From Flavobacterium sp. IB48 (GTDB taxonomy: Bacteria > Bacteroidota > Bacteroidia > Flavobacteriales > Flavobacteriaceae), in assembly GCF_016405855.1 (NCBI RefSeq), contig NZ_JAEFCA010000002.1:1-64000 (forward strand): a stretch of DNA of 64,000 bases, in the 5' to 3' direction. Position numbers and translations under genes: made by a program. How positions within the stretch are numbered: the stretch's first letter is position 1; every line of letters starts with the position of its first letter. The notes beneath the pieces are model-generated. The model had not been told where the DNA came from. It made no database searches and worked only from the letters and a program-made list of their open reading frames with translations. This document shows, in pieces, positions 1 through 8,015 of the stretch.

Positions 1-116
1 TATCCCAGTATGTTAAAATATTTGCCCGTCGCGGGCAGGTCGCAAAGCGAAAATTTCAAAGCCTGAAAGTGAAAACTTTAGACTTTATGACCTTCGGCTT
101 TAGACTTAAAAACCTT
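1..116. other. rRNA operon spacer upstream of 5S
   Basis: This stretch has no open frame and lies just before the 5S gene, so it is most likely the 23S-5S spacer; I cannot place the 23S 3' end inside it. It holds a perfect 6-bp hairpin TGCCCG/CGGGCA at 23-37. Confidence 0.5.
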
Positions 117-224
117 AAGGTGGTTATTGCGGCGGGGCTCACCTCTTCCCATCCCGAACAGAGAAGTTAAGCCCGCCTGCGCAGATGGTACTGCAGTTAT
201 GTGGGAGAGTATGTCGTCGCCTTT
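117..224 (+). rRNA. rrf: 5S ribosomal RNA
   Basis: The stretch carries the conserved 5S core (CCATCCCGAACAG near 149-161, then GAAGTTAAGCCC) and the usual 3' part with GATGGTACTGC and GTGGGAGAGTA. The ends AAGG (117-120) and CCTT (220-223) pair as helix I, which sets the boundaries within a few bases. Length is about 108 nt, normal for Bacteroidota. It is followed by a terminator and then two tRNA genes. Confidence 0.93.
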
Positions 225-230
225 CTTTTG

Positions 231-258
231 AAAACCCTGTTTAAAAACGGGGTTTTTT
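231..258 (+). terminator. Terminator after 5S rRNA
   Basis: AAAACCC, a short loop, then GGGGTTTTTT: a hairpin with a T tract directly after the 5S gene. Confidence 0.75.
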
Positions 259-293
259 ATTCTAAATTTTGCTTATAGAAATATAAGCATTAT

Positions 294-366
294 GGTACCT
301 TAGCTCAGATGGTAGAGCAATGGACTGAAAATCCATGTGTCCCTGGTTCGATCCCTGGAGGTACCA
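294..366 (+). tRNA. tRNA-Phe (anticodon GAA)
   Basis: A 73-nt class I tRNA. The acceptor stem pairs GGTACCT (294-300) with AGGTACC (359-365). The anticodon stem ATGGA/TCCAT encloses CTGAAAA, placing GAA at 327-329. The T arm has GGTTCGATCC. No CCA is encoded. Confidence 0.96.
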
Positions 367-372
367 CTTAAT

Positions 373-458
373 GCTCGGATGGTGAAATTGGTAGACACGC
401 TGGACTTAAAATCCAGTGAACAGCAATGTTCGTGCGGGTTCAAGTCCCGCTCTGAGTA
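373..458 (+). tRNA. tRNA-Leu (anticodon TAA)
   Basis: An 86-nt class II tRNA with a long variable arm. The acceptor stem is GCTCGGA (373-379) with TCTGAGT (451-457) through two wobble pairs. The anticodon stem CTGGA/TCCAG places TAA at 407-409, reading UUA leucine codons. It lies 6 nt after tRNA-Phe and is probably co-transcribed with it. Confidence 0.95.
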
Positions 459-463
459 CTGAA

Positions 464-500
464 AACTTCAATTAACTTTTGTTAATTGAAGTTTTTTTTT
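464..500 (+). terminator. Terminator of the tRNA pair
   Basis: A perfect 13-bp stem (464-476 with 481-493), a TTTT loop and a run of T to 500, just after tRNA-Leu. Confidence 0.9.
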
Positions 501-575
501 GCATAAAATTGATATCAGAGATTAATTTTATATTTTTACTTCTCTATTCCTTATATTCTACAATACTTAAAAATT

Positions 576-1028
576 ATGCAAAACGTTTTTCTTAAAGAAG
601 ATTGTGACCAATTTGTGAAGAGAATCAATCATCTTAAATCAGATACACAACCGCTTTGGGGTAAAATGTCTGTAGATCAGATGTTAGCTCATTGTAATGT
701 TACGTATGAAATGGTGTATGATGATATTCATAAGAAGCCAAATGCGTTTATGAGATTTTTATTGAAATCATTTGTTAAGGATAAAGTAGTAGATGAGACT
801 CCTTATCCAAAAAATATACGAACAGCTCCACAATTTATTATAAATGGTAATCGTAACTTTGAGCTTGAAAGACAAAGACTTATAGCTTATATCAATAAAA
901 CTTTAGAATTAGGAAAAGATAATTTTGAAGGAAAGGAATCTCTTTCTTTTGGAAAATTATCTTCTAAAGAATGGAATAATATGTTCGCCAAACATTTAGA
1001 TCATCATTTTTCTCAGTTTGGTGTTTAA
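576..1028 (+). CDS. DUF1569 domain protein (DinB-like fold)
   Basis: A 150-aa cytosolic protein without signal peptide. The N-terminal stretch with LWGKMSVDQMLAHC (residues 27-40) is the hallmark of DUF1569, a family with a DinB-like four-helix fold. His39 and the C-terminal HLDHH (His140, 143, 144) are placed like the metal-binding histidines of DinB-type proteins. That family includes thiol-dependent metalloenzymes, but no reaction is established for this branch. The next gene starts 13 nt after its stop, so the two may be co-transcribed. Confidence 0.8.
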   Translation: MQNVFLKEDCDQFVKRINHLKSDTQPLWGKMSVDQMLAHCNVTYEMVYDDIHKKPNAFMRFLLKSFVKDKVVDETPYPKNIRTAPQFIINGNRNFELERQRLIAYINKTLELGKDNFEGKESLSFGKLSSKEWNNMFAKHLDHHFSQFGV

Positions 1029-1041
1029 TAATTTTATGACT

Positions 1042-1476
1042 ATGAAAATTTATATAATTGTTTTTTTTCTTCTTTTTGGATTATCTGCCAATGCTCAAAA
1101 AAAAGAAGTTCAGCAATGTATTGAATCATTTTTCGAAGGATTTCATCAAAGAGATTCTATAAAAATAAAATTAGTTTGTTCTGAAAAAATGATATTGCAG
1201 TCTATTAGCGAAAGCACTGCAAAAGGGAATAAATTATCTAATGAAACTGCAAATGAATTTTACAAATCCATAGCATCAATTCCCTCAACTTTGAAATTTC
1301 AAGAAAAAATATTAAGTTATAATATTCAAATTGATGGATCAATGGCTCATGTTTGGGCTCCTTATGAATTTTATTTGAATGATAAGTTTAGTCATTCTGG
1401 TGTGAATACTTTTACTTTGTTTAAAGAGAAAGATTCTTGGAAAATTATTTATTTGATTGATACAAGAAGAAAATAA
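1042..1476 (+). CDS. Secreted NTF2-like (SnoaL/DUF4440-type) protein
   Basis: A 144-aa protein. The open frame extends up to 1018, overlapping the upstream gene, but the ATG at 1042 begins a clean signal peptide (MKIYIIVFFLLFGLSANAQ), so I choose it. The mature part shows the nuclear transport factor 2-like pattern: an N-terminal helix (IESFFEGFHQRDSIKIK), central strands, and a C-terminal TFTLFKEKDSWKIIYLIDTR strand pair. Such cone-shaped domains bind small ligands or act as enzymes; nothing here fixes the ligand. It is probably periplasmic and ends directly against the convergent glycosylase gene. Confidence 0.7.
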   Translation: MKIYIIVFFLLFGLSANAQKKEVQQCIESFFEGFHQRDSIKIKLVCSEKMILQSISESTAKGNKLSNETANEFYKSIASIPSTLKFQEKILSYNIQIDGSMAHVWAPYEFYLNDKFSHSGVNTFTLFKEKDSWKIIYLIDTRRK

Positions 1477-2127
1477 TTAATTTTTGAGGATCTCAGTATT
1501 ATAATACAAGCAAACATCATTTAGAAGGCATTCTGGACATTTTGGTTTAGGTCTGCAGATTTCACGCCCTAAAAAGGAAATTGCCATTCCTATTTCTGAC
1601 CAAATATTTTTAGGTAAGACTTGCATTAAATCTTTTTCTACTTTATTTCCATCTTTAGATTCTTTAATTATTCCAATTCTTGGAGCAACTCGTATTACAT
1701 GTAAATCTGCAATAATTCCTTCTGCAGGTTTGCCAGTTTCTCTTAAAATTACATTTGCAGATTTTCTACCAATCCCTTTTAATGCTGTTAATCCAGCCAT
1801 TGTTAGAGGAATATCCTTATCCTCTTTTATAGTTGTTGCAATATCTAAAAGCCATTGAGCTTTAGTTCCGTGATTTCGAACTTTCGATATAAAAGGTAAA
1901 AAAGTTTCTAAATCGGTTTTTGATAAACTTTTAAGTGTAGGGAACTTTTCAAACAAAGCTGGTGCAATTGAGTTAATATTGGCATCAGAATCTTGAGCAG
2001 ATAAAACAACCATAACCAATAATTGATATGGATTTTGATAATCTAATGGATGTTTTTTGTTTTTGTACTTTTTTAAAATGGGTTTTAATTTAGTTTCCCA
2101 GTTTGATGTTTCTCCAAATAGATCCAT
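1477..2127 (-). CDS. Endonuclease III-like DNA glycosylase
   Basis: A 216-aa HhH-GPD base-excision repair enzyme. The helix-hairpin-helix ALKGIGRKSANV (115-126) includes Lys122, matching the Schiff-base lysine of Nth. Asp141 in IADLHVIRV matches the catalytic aspartate. Four cysteines at 191, 197, 200 and 206 form a [4Fe-4S] site. The first spacing is C-X5-C rather than the C-X6-C of E. coli Nth, which suggests an Nth-like subfamily; substrate preference cannot be read from sequence. It would act on damaged pyrimidines in DNA. Confidence 0.85.
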   Translation of the reverse strand: MDLFGETSNWETKLKPILKKYKNKKHPLDYQNPYQLLVMVVLSAQDSDANINSIAPALFEKFPTLKSLSKTDLETFLPFISKVRNHGTKAQWLLDIATTIKEDKDIPLTMAGLTALKGIGRKSANVILRETGKPAEGIIADLHVIRVAPRIGIIKESKDGNKVEKDLMQVLPKNIWSEIGMAISFLGREICRPKPKCPECLLNDVCLYYNTEILKN

Positions 2128-2170
2128 TTTAATCTCTTTTAAAGTAATATTGAAATAGTTATCTATAAAG

Positions 2171-3037
2171 TTAATTGATTTTGATGAATTCTAGAATTTT
2201 TTTGATAACATTTTGATTTCCAAGTATTTTTCTATGCCCCAATCCATCGGTTAAAAACAAAGTTCCATTTTTAAGGTTTTCGTGAATGTGTTTACCAGCT
2301 TTTACGGACACCTCAGGGTCATCATTATCATGGATAACTAAAACAGGAATATTAATTTTCTGAGCTGCTCTGTAAGCTGAAAAATCATCCATTTTTACTT
2401 GGTATTTTTCTTCAAAAGCATCTCTTAAACGATTGCTAATTTCTTTTTGCAAACCTAATTTAAAAGTAAATTCATCTAAAATATCTTGAACAATATCTCC
2501 ACTTCCTATAATTACTGCCTTTTTTACTCGAAGCCCATCTTTAATTGCGTTTAGAACAGACATTCCACCTAAAGAGTGTCCGATTGCAATTTCAAAAGGT
2601 CCAAATTGCTTTTCTATTTCTAAAACAGAAGCAATAAACTCCGACATTATTGTTGTTTTACCTTTTGATTTTCCGTGTGCCGGCGCATCAAAGCTAACTG
2701 TGGAATACCCTTTTGCTAAAAGTTCGTCTGCAATTTTAAAAAGTTGTGTCCCTCTTCCAGACCAACCGTGAACCAATAATACTTTACGTTCACTTTGCCC
2801 ATAAGTATATGTAACAACACTTTTATCAATTGCTGGAACATAAATTAATTCTTGAATGCTTTTGGCATCCATTTCTAATTCTCGTTTAGGAACTTTATGT
2901 TTTATTGGTGTTGTGAAAATCTTTGCAGCAAATTTTGTAACTAATTTTGTAGAAATAAAAGCGCAAATTTTCGCAGATATTATAATAATCTTAGGAATTT
3001 TTAATGATTTAGTAGGATTGATTGCCTTTTTTGCCAT
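2171..3037 (-). CDS. Alpha/beta hydrolase
   Basis: A 288-aa protein. After a basic, hydrophobic N-terminal stretch (residues 11-45) that may associate with the membrane comes an alpha/beta hydrolase core. The oxyanion-loop motif is HGWSGRG (90-96), the nucleophile elbow GHSLGG puts Ser155 in the active site, an acidic loop DNDDPE lies at 237-242 (Asp240 likely), and His268 is in GLGHRK. The complete Ser-Asp-His triad argues for an active esterase or lipase-like enzyme; the substrate is unknown. It lies 43 nt after the glycosylase gene in genome order and is divergent from glgA. Confidence 0.82.
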   Translation of the reverse strand: MAKKAINPTKSLKIPKIIIISAKICAFISTKLVTKFAAKIFTTPIKHKVPKRELEMDAKSIQELIYVPAIDKSVVTYTYGQSERKVLLVHGWSGRGTQLFKIADELLAKGYSTVSFDAPAHGKSKGKTTIMSEFIASVLEIEKQFGPFEIAIGHSLGGMSVLNAIKDGLRVKKAVIIGSGDIVQDILDEFTFKLGLQKEISNRLRDAFEEKYQVKMDDFSAYRAAQKINIPVLVIHDNDDPEVSVKAGKHIHENLKNGTLFLTDGLGHRKILGNQNVIKKILEFIKIN

Positions 3038-3152
3038 TTCAATAAAACTTATTTTAAGGAAGGATTTTGCTTGTTTTTTTGCTAAATTTAAAAAGCATAA
3101 AAGTAGTATATAAATTATTGCTTCTTATGATAATCATAAATTAATTTCTAAA

Positions 3153-4580
3153 ATGGAAATATTTCATATTAGCGCAGAATGTTATCCTGTAGCAAAGGTT
3201 GGCGGATTAGGTGATGTTGTGGGTGCGTTGCCTAAATATCAACAATCTGCCGGTCATAATGTTAGAGTTGTAATTCCTTGTTATGACACTAAATTTAGAA
3301 AAGAAAATGATTTTGAGTGTGTTCATTGGGGTAATGTTAAATTAGGAAATTTTAATTTCCCGTTTAGTGTCTTAAAAGAGACAACAGACAAATTGGGTTT
3401 CGAACTGTATTTAATAGAAATTAATGAATTGTTTAATAGACCAAATGTGTATGGTTATGAAGATGATATCGAAAGATTTTTGTCTTTTCAGATAGCAACA
3501 CTAGATTGGATAATCGCTAGAAGTGCAATTCCAGACATTGTTAATTGCCATGATCATCATACTGGTGTTATTCCGTTTATGCTGCAGTTTGCTTATAAAT
3601 ATGAAAGTTTAAAGAATGTAAAAACAACTATAACTATTCATAATGGTTTATATCAGGGGTGGTTTGGTTTTGATAAATTATATTATTTGCCAGAATTTAA
3701 TCTAAAACATGTTGGGTTTTTAGAATGGAGCAATTCGATAAATTCATTGGCCGTTGGCATTAAATGTGCAAATGCCATAACTACTGTTTCTCCGAGCTAT
3801 TTGAATGAAATTAATATATCAGCAAATGGATTAGAATCACTGTTTAATTCTGTAAGAAATAAATCGAAAGGAATTTTAAACGGAATTGACATCGAAGTTT
3901 GGAATCCTATGAAAGATCAAATGATTGCCGAAAATTATTCGATTGAAGATTTTGAAACGGGAAAAAGAAAAAATAAAGAAAAGCTATGCGAAGAATTTGA
4001 ATTAGATCCGTCAAAACCATTATTTAGTTTTATTGGTCGATTGTTTGAAGAAAAAGGAGGTGATTTACTCCCACATGCTTCTGCTCTGGCATTGTCTGAA
4101 CATTTCGAAGAAATTAATATTTTGATTTTAGGATCAGGAAATGCAGAAATTGAATCGCAGTTAACTCAACTGCGAAATGATTATAAAGGAAATTACAATG
4201 TTTTTATAGGTTATAATGAAGATTTAGCGCATTTGATTTATGCAGGTTCAGATTATATTTTAATGCCTTCTAGGGTTGAACCATGCGGGTTAAATCAAAT
4301 GTATGCTATGCGTTACGGAACTATTCCGATTGTTAGAAGAACTGGAGGGTTAAGAGACACGGTTGTTGATTTTGGAGATGACGGAAATGGCATTTGTCAT
4401 GATCAGGCTTCGGTAGCAGATATATGCTATTCAATAAATCGTGCTGTTAGGTTGTATGAGGATAAAATAAATTTCAATAAAGTTTTAACGAAAGGAATGT
4501 CAGCAGATCATTCCTGGGAAAGTGTTTGCCAAGAATATATCGAAATATACAACTTAATAATTCAGCAAAATGAAATTTAA
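3153..4580 (+). CDS. glgA: Glycogen synthase
   Basis: A 475-aa GT5 enzyme that transfers glucose from ADP-glucose to the growing alpha-1,4-glucan. The N-terminal KVGGL loop (Lys15-Leu19) binds ADP-glucose. The C-terminal Rossmann domain contains FIGRLFEEKGGD and the PSRVEPCGLNQMYAM motif, whose Glu is the conserved catalytic region of GT-B synthases. The length matches bacterial GlgA. Its stop overlaps the start of glgC by 11 bp, so the two are translationally coupled. It heads the glycogen cluster and is divergent from the hydrolase gene. Confidence 0.95.
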   Translation: MEIFHISAECYPVAKVGGLGDVVGALPKYQQSAGHNVRVVIPCYDTKFRKENDFECVHWGNVKLGNFNFPFSVLKETTDKLGFELYLIEINELFNRPNVYGYEDDIERFLSFQIATLDWIIARSAIPDIVNCHDHHTGVIPFMLQFAYKYESLKNVKTTITIHNGLYQGWFGFDKLYYLPEFNLKHVGFLEWSNSINSLAVGIKCANAITTVSPSYLNEINISANGLESLFNSVRNKSKGILNGIDIEVWNPMKDQMIAENYSIEDFETGKRKNKEKLCEEFELDPSKPLFSFIGRLFEEKGGDLLPHASALALSEHFEEINILILGSGNAEIESQLTQLRNDYKGNYNVFIGYNEDLAHLIYAGSDYILMPSRVEPCGLNQMYAMRYGTIPIVRRTGGLRDTVVDFGDDGNGICHDQASVADICYSINRAVRLYEDKINFNKVLTKGMSADHSWESVCQEYIEIYNLIIQQNEI

Positions 4581-5850
4581 AAAGAAAAATGTAGTTGCCA
4601 TTATTTTAGGAGGTGGACAGGGTTCACGTTTATTTCCATTGACAGAAACAAGATCAAAGCCGGCAGTTCCTATTGGAGGAAAGTACCGTTTGGTCGATAT
4701 TCCGATTTCGAATTGTATTAATTCTGATATTTTTAAAATATTTGTATTGACACAATTTAATTCTGCATCTCTAAATGCTCATATTAAAAACACTTTTAAT
4801 TTCAGTATTTTTAGCCAATCTTTCGTTGATATTTTAGCTGCAGAACAAACTCCTGATAATCCGACTTGGTTTCAGGGAACTGCTGATGCAGTAAGACAAT
4901 GTATGTCACATTTTTTAAAGCACGATTTTGACCATGCTTTAATTCTTTCTGGAGATCAGTTGTATCAAATGGATTTTAATGAAATGCTTGAAGCACATAT
5001 TGCGGCTGATGCTGAAATTTCTATTGCAACTTTACCAGTAAATGCCAAAGATGCTCCAGAATTTGGTATTCTTAAAACAGATCATGAAAACAACATTCAT
5101 GCGTTTATAGAAAAACCTCATGCTTCTTTATTGCCAGAATGGGAATCTGAAGTGAGTGAACAGATGCAAGAAAAGGGTAAAAAGTATCTCGCTTCGATGG
5201 GAATTTATATTTTCAATAAACCATTGCTAGAAGAATTAATGGCTGACCAAGAAACGAAAGATTTTGGAAAAGAAATTATTCCGCAAGCTGTTGGGAAGCA
5301 TAAAATCTTAAGTTATCAATATGAAGGATATTGGACAGATATTGGAAATATTGAGTCATTTTTTGAGGCAAATATTGGTTTAACTGCAGATATTCCAGAA
5401 TTTAATTTATTTGATAACGAAAACAAAATCTTTACTAGGCCAAGATTATTACCTCCTTCTAAATTTAGAAATTCGATTATCAATCAATCTTTAATTTCTG
5501 AAGGCTGTATTATTAATGCAAAAGAAATTAAAAGCTCTGTAATTGGTATTCGTTCTAGAATTGGCGAAGGAACTGTTTTGGAGAACTGTTACGTAATGGG
5601 TAATGATTTCTATCAGGATCTAGAAGAATTAAATCATGAAAGCAGTATTAATAAAATTCATGTTGGTATTGGAGAGAATTGTTATATCAAAAATGCTTTG
5701 GTTGATAAAAATGTTCGTATTGGAAACAATGTGCATATTTCGGGAGGAAAGCATTTAGACAATTTTACTAATGAATTATACAGCATAAAAGACGGAATTG
5801 TTGTTGTCAAAAAAGGAGTAACATTATCTGATAATTTTAGAATTGAATAA
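4570..5850 (+). CDS. glgC: Glucose-1-phosphate adenylyltransferase
   Basis: A 426-aa ADP-glucose pyrophosphorylase, the committed step of glycogen synthesis. The nucleotidyltransferase domain starts with LGGGQGSRLFPLT (13-25) and the following SKPAVPIGG substrate loop. WFQGTADAVRQ and ILSGDQLYQMD are the conserved ATP and catalytic segments. The C-terminal part is a left-handed beta-helix with hexapeptide-like repeats (IGIRSRIGEGT, VRIGNNVHISGG), as in all GlgC proteins. It overlaps glgA by 11 bp; a palindromic repeat separates it from glgB. Confidence 0.95.
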   Translation: MKFKKKNVVAIILGGGQGSRLFPLTETRSKPAVPIGGKYRLVDIPISNCINSDIFKIFVLTQFNSASLNAHIKNTFNFSIFSQSFVDILAAEQTPDNPTWFQGTADAVRQCMSHFLKHDFDHALILSGDQLYQMDFNEMLEAHIAADAEISIATLPVNAKDAPEFGILKTDHENNIHAFIEKPHASLLPEWESEVSEQMQEKGKKYLASMGIYIFNKPLLEELMADQETKDFGKEIIPQAVGKHKILSYQYEGYWTDIGNIESFFEANIGLTADIPEFNLFDNENKIFTRPRLLPPSKFRNSIINQSLISEGCIINAKEIKSSVIGIRSRIGEGTVLENCYVMGNDFYQDLEELNHESSINKIHVGIGENCYIKNALVDKNVRIGNNVHISGGKHLDNFTNELYSIKDGIVVVKKGVTLSDNFRIE

Positions 5851-5873
5851 TCTAAATTAAGTTCCAATAAAAA

Positions 5874-5891
5874 TTCCGATAGCTATCGGAA
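5874..5891. repeat. Short palindrome TTCCGATA-GC-TATCGGAA
   Basis: A perfect 18-bp palindrome in the 69-nt gap between glgC and glgB. It could fold in RNA and tune glgB expression. No T tract follows, so it is not a simple terminator. Confidence 0.7.
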
Positions 5892-5919
5892 CCACCTTCA
5901 ATTGTCTTAAAAAATAAAT

Positions 5920-7824
5920 ATGACTAAAATAATTGCACACTCTCTTTTTACCGATTTTGATATAGACTTATTCAAAGCAGGCAAACATTTCAGATTATAT
6001 GAAAAACTTGGAGCTCATTTAATTGAAGTGAACGGAGTTAAAGGCGTTTATTTTGCTGTTTGGGCTCCAACGGCTCAAGCTGTTTCTGTAATTGGTGATT
6101 TTAATTATTGGACGCAAGGTGAACATAATTTAAATGTTCGCTGGGATTCTTCTGGAATTTGGGAAGGGTTTATTCCAGATATTTCAAAAGGAGCACTTTA
6201 TAAATACAAAATTCAATCTAATATAAATGGCGTAATTACCGAAAAAGCCGATCCCTTTGCACGTTATTGCGAAAAACCGCCTCATACGGCATCTGTAGTT
6301 TGGGACTTGGATTATAAATGGAAAGATGATAATTGGATGCAAAACCGTCAGGATTTTAATGCTCTAGACAAACCCTATTCGGTTTATGAAGTGCATTTAG
6401 GTTCTTGGAAACGAGGAGATCATAATCGATTTTTAACCTATCTTGAACTTGCAGATGATTTAGTAAAATATGTAAAAGAAACTGGTTTTACGCATGTTGA
6501 GTTTATGCCAATTATGGAGTATCCTTATGATCCCTCATGGGGATATCAATTAACAGGATACTTTGCGCCAACTTCTCGCTTTGGGAAACCGCAGGATTTT
6601 ATGGTCTTGGTAGATAAATTGCATCAGGAAGGAATTGGTGTAATTCTAGATTGGGTTCCATCACATTTTCCAGATGATGCGCATGGTTTAGGATATTTTG
6701 ACGGCTCGCATTTATACGAACATCCAGATAGAAGAAAAGGATATCATCCAGATTGGAAAAGTTTAGTGTTTAATTATGGAAGAAATGAAGTTCGAGCTTT
6801 CTTAATAAGTAATGCTGTTTTTTGGCTTCAGAATTATCACATCGATGGACTTCGTGTTGATGCTGTTGCTTCGATGCTTTATTTAGATTATTCTCGAAAA
6901 GATGGTGAGTGGGAATCTAATATTTTTGGGGGAAGGGAAAATTTAGACTCAATTAGTTTTCTTAAAGAATTTAATGAAGTAATATATTCTAATTTTGATG
7001 GTATTCAGACTATTGCAGAAGAGAGTACTTCATTTCCTATGGTTTCAAGACCCACTTCTTTTGGAGGTTTAGGTTTTGGAATGAAATGGATGATGGGTTG
7101 GATGCATGATACTTTAAAATATTTCGAGAAAGAGACGGTTTATAGAAAATACCACCAAAATGAATTGACTTTTTCTATGACATATGCGTTTACTGAAAAT
7201 TTCATGCTTCCATTTTCTCATGACGAAGTAGTTTATGGCAAAAAATCTCTGATTTATAAAATGCCTGGAGACGAATGGCAGCGTTTTGCAAACTTAAGAT
7301 TGTTGTACGGCTACATGTTTACACATCCAGGAACAAAATTGCTCTTTATGGGTGCTGAATTCGGTCAGACAGGGGAGTGGAATTTCGAACAAAGTTTGGA
7401 CTGGCATTTGTTACAATATGACTTTCATTCTGGAATAAAGAGATTGATTACCGATTTAAATCAATTGTATAAATCACAGCCTGCTTTGTATGAGAAACAA
7501 TTTACTGGAGACGGTTTTGAATGGATCAATTATTCCGATCATCAAAATGCTGTTTTGTCTTATATCCGAAAAGGAAATAATCCAGATGATAATATTATTG
7601 TAGTGTGCAATTTTACTCAAGTTGTTCGAGAAAATTATAGAATTGGTATTCCTAGAAAAGGCAAACTGCAAGAAATTTTTAATAGCGATGCCAAATTATA
7701 TGGCGGAAGTGGTATAGAAAATTCTAAAATTCTAAAAACAGATTCAATATCTTATGATGGAAGAGATTTTTCTGCCGAACTAGTTTTGCCACCTTTGAGC
7801 GTTACCGTATATATTTTAGTTTAA
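5920..7824 (+). CDS. glgB: 1,4-alpha-glucan branching enzyme
   Basis: A 634-aa GH13 enzyme that creates alpha-1,6 branches in glycogen. An N-terminal CBM48 domain (about 35-125; VYFAVWAPTAQAVSVIGDFNYW) precedes the (beta/alpha)8 barrel. The four GH13 regions are visible: DWVPSHF, GLRVDAV with nucleophile Asp314, IAEEST with Glu367, and FSHDE with Asp435. A C-terminal all-beta domain ends the protein. Length is in the usual range for GlgB without the extra N1 domain. It lies 69 nt after glgC in the same direction. Confidence 0.95.
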   Translation: MTKIIAHSLFTDFDIDLFKAGKHFRLYEKLGAHLIEVNGVKGVYFAVWAPTAQAVSVIGDFNYWTQGEHNLNVRWDSSGIWEGFIPDISKGALYKYKIQSNINGVITEKADPFARYCEKPPHTASVVWDLDYKWKDDNWMQNRQDFNALDKPYSVYEVHLGSWKRGDHNRFLTYLELADDLVKYVKETGFTHVEFMPIMEYPYDPSWGYQLTGYFAPTSRFGKPQDFMVLVDKLHQEGIGVILDWVPSHFPDDAHGLGYFDGSHLYEHPDRRKGYHPDWKSLVFNYGRNEVRAFLISNAVFWLQNYHIDGLRVDAVASMLYLDYSRKDGEWESNIFGGRENLDSISFLKEFNEVIYSNFDGIQTIAEESTSFPMVSRPTSFGGLGFGMKWMMGWMHDTLKYFEKETVYRKYHQNELTFSMTYAFTENFMLPFSHDEVVYGKKSLIYKMPGDEWQRFANLRLLYGYMFTHPGTKLLFMGAEFGQTGEWNFEQSLDWHLLQYDFHSGIKRLITDLNQLYKSQPALYEKQFTGDGFEWINYSDHQNAVLSYIRKGNNPDDNIIVVCNFTQVVRENYRIGIPRKGKLQEIFNSDAKLYGGSGIENSKILKTDSISYDGRDFSAELVLPPLSVTVYILV

Positions 7825-8015
7825 TTTAAAATCTTGAAGTAAGATTTTGTTATTATATCGTTTCAAAATTATCAAATTGTTGATTTTTTGTTTGGTAATT
7901 TGTAACTCATTCAGAAAAAACGTTTTCGTGAATAAACCTTTTATTCATAGGGTGTTACAGACTTTTTTTGTATGTTTGAATGAAAGAAAATGTTATAAAT
8001 TAATTCATTGGAGAT

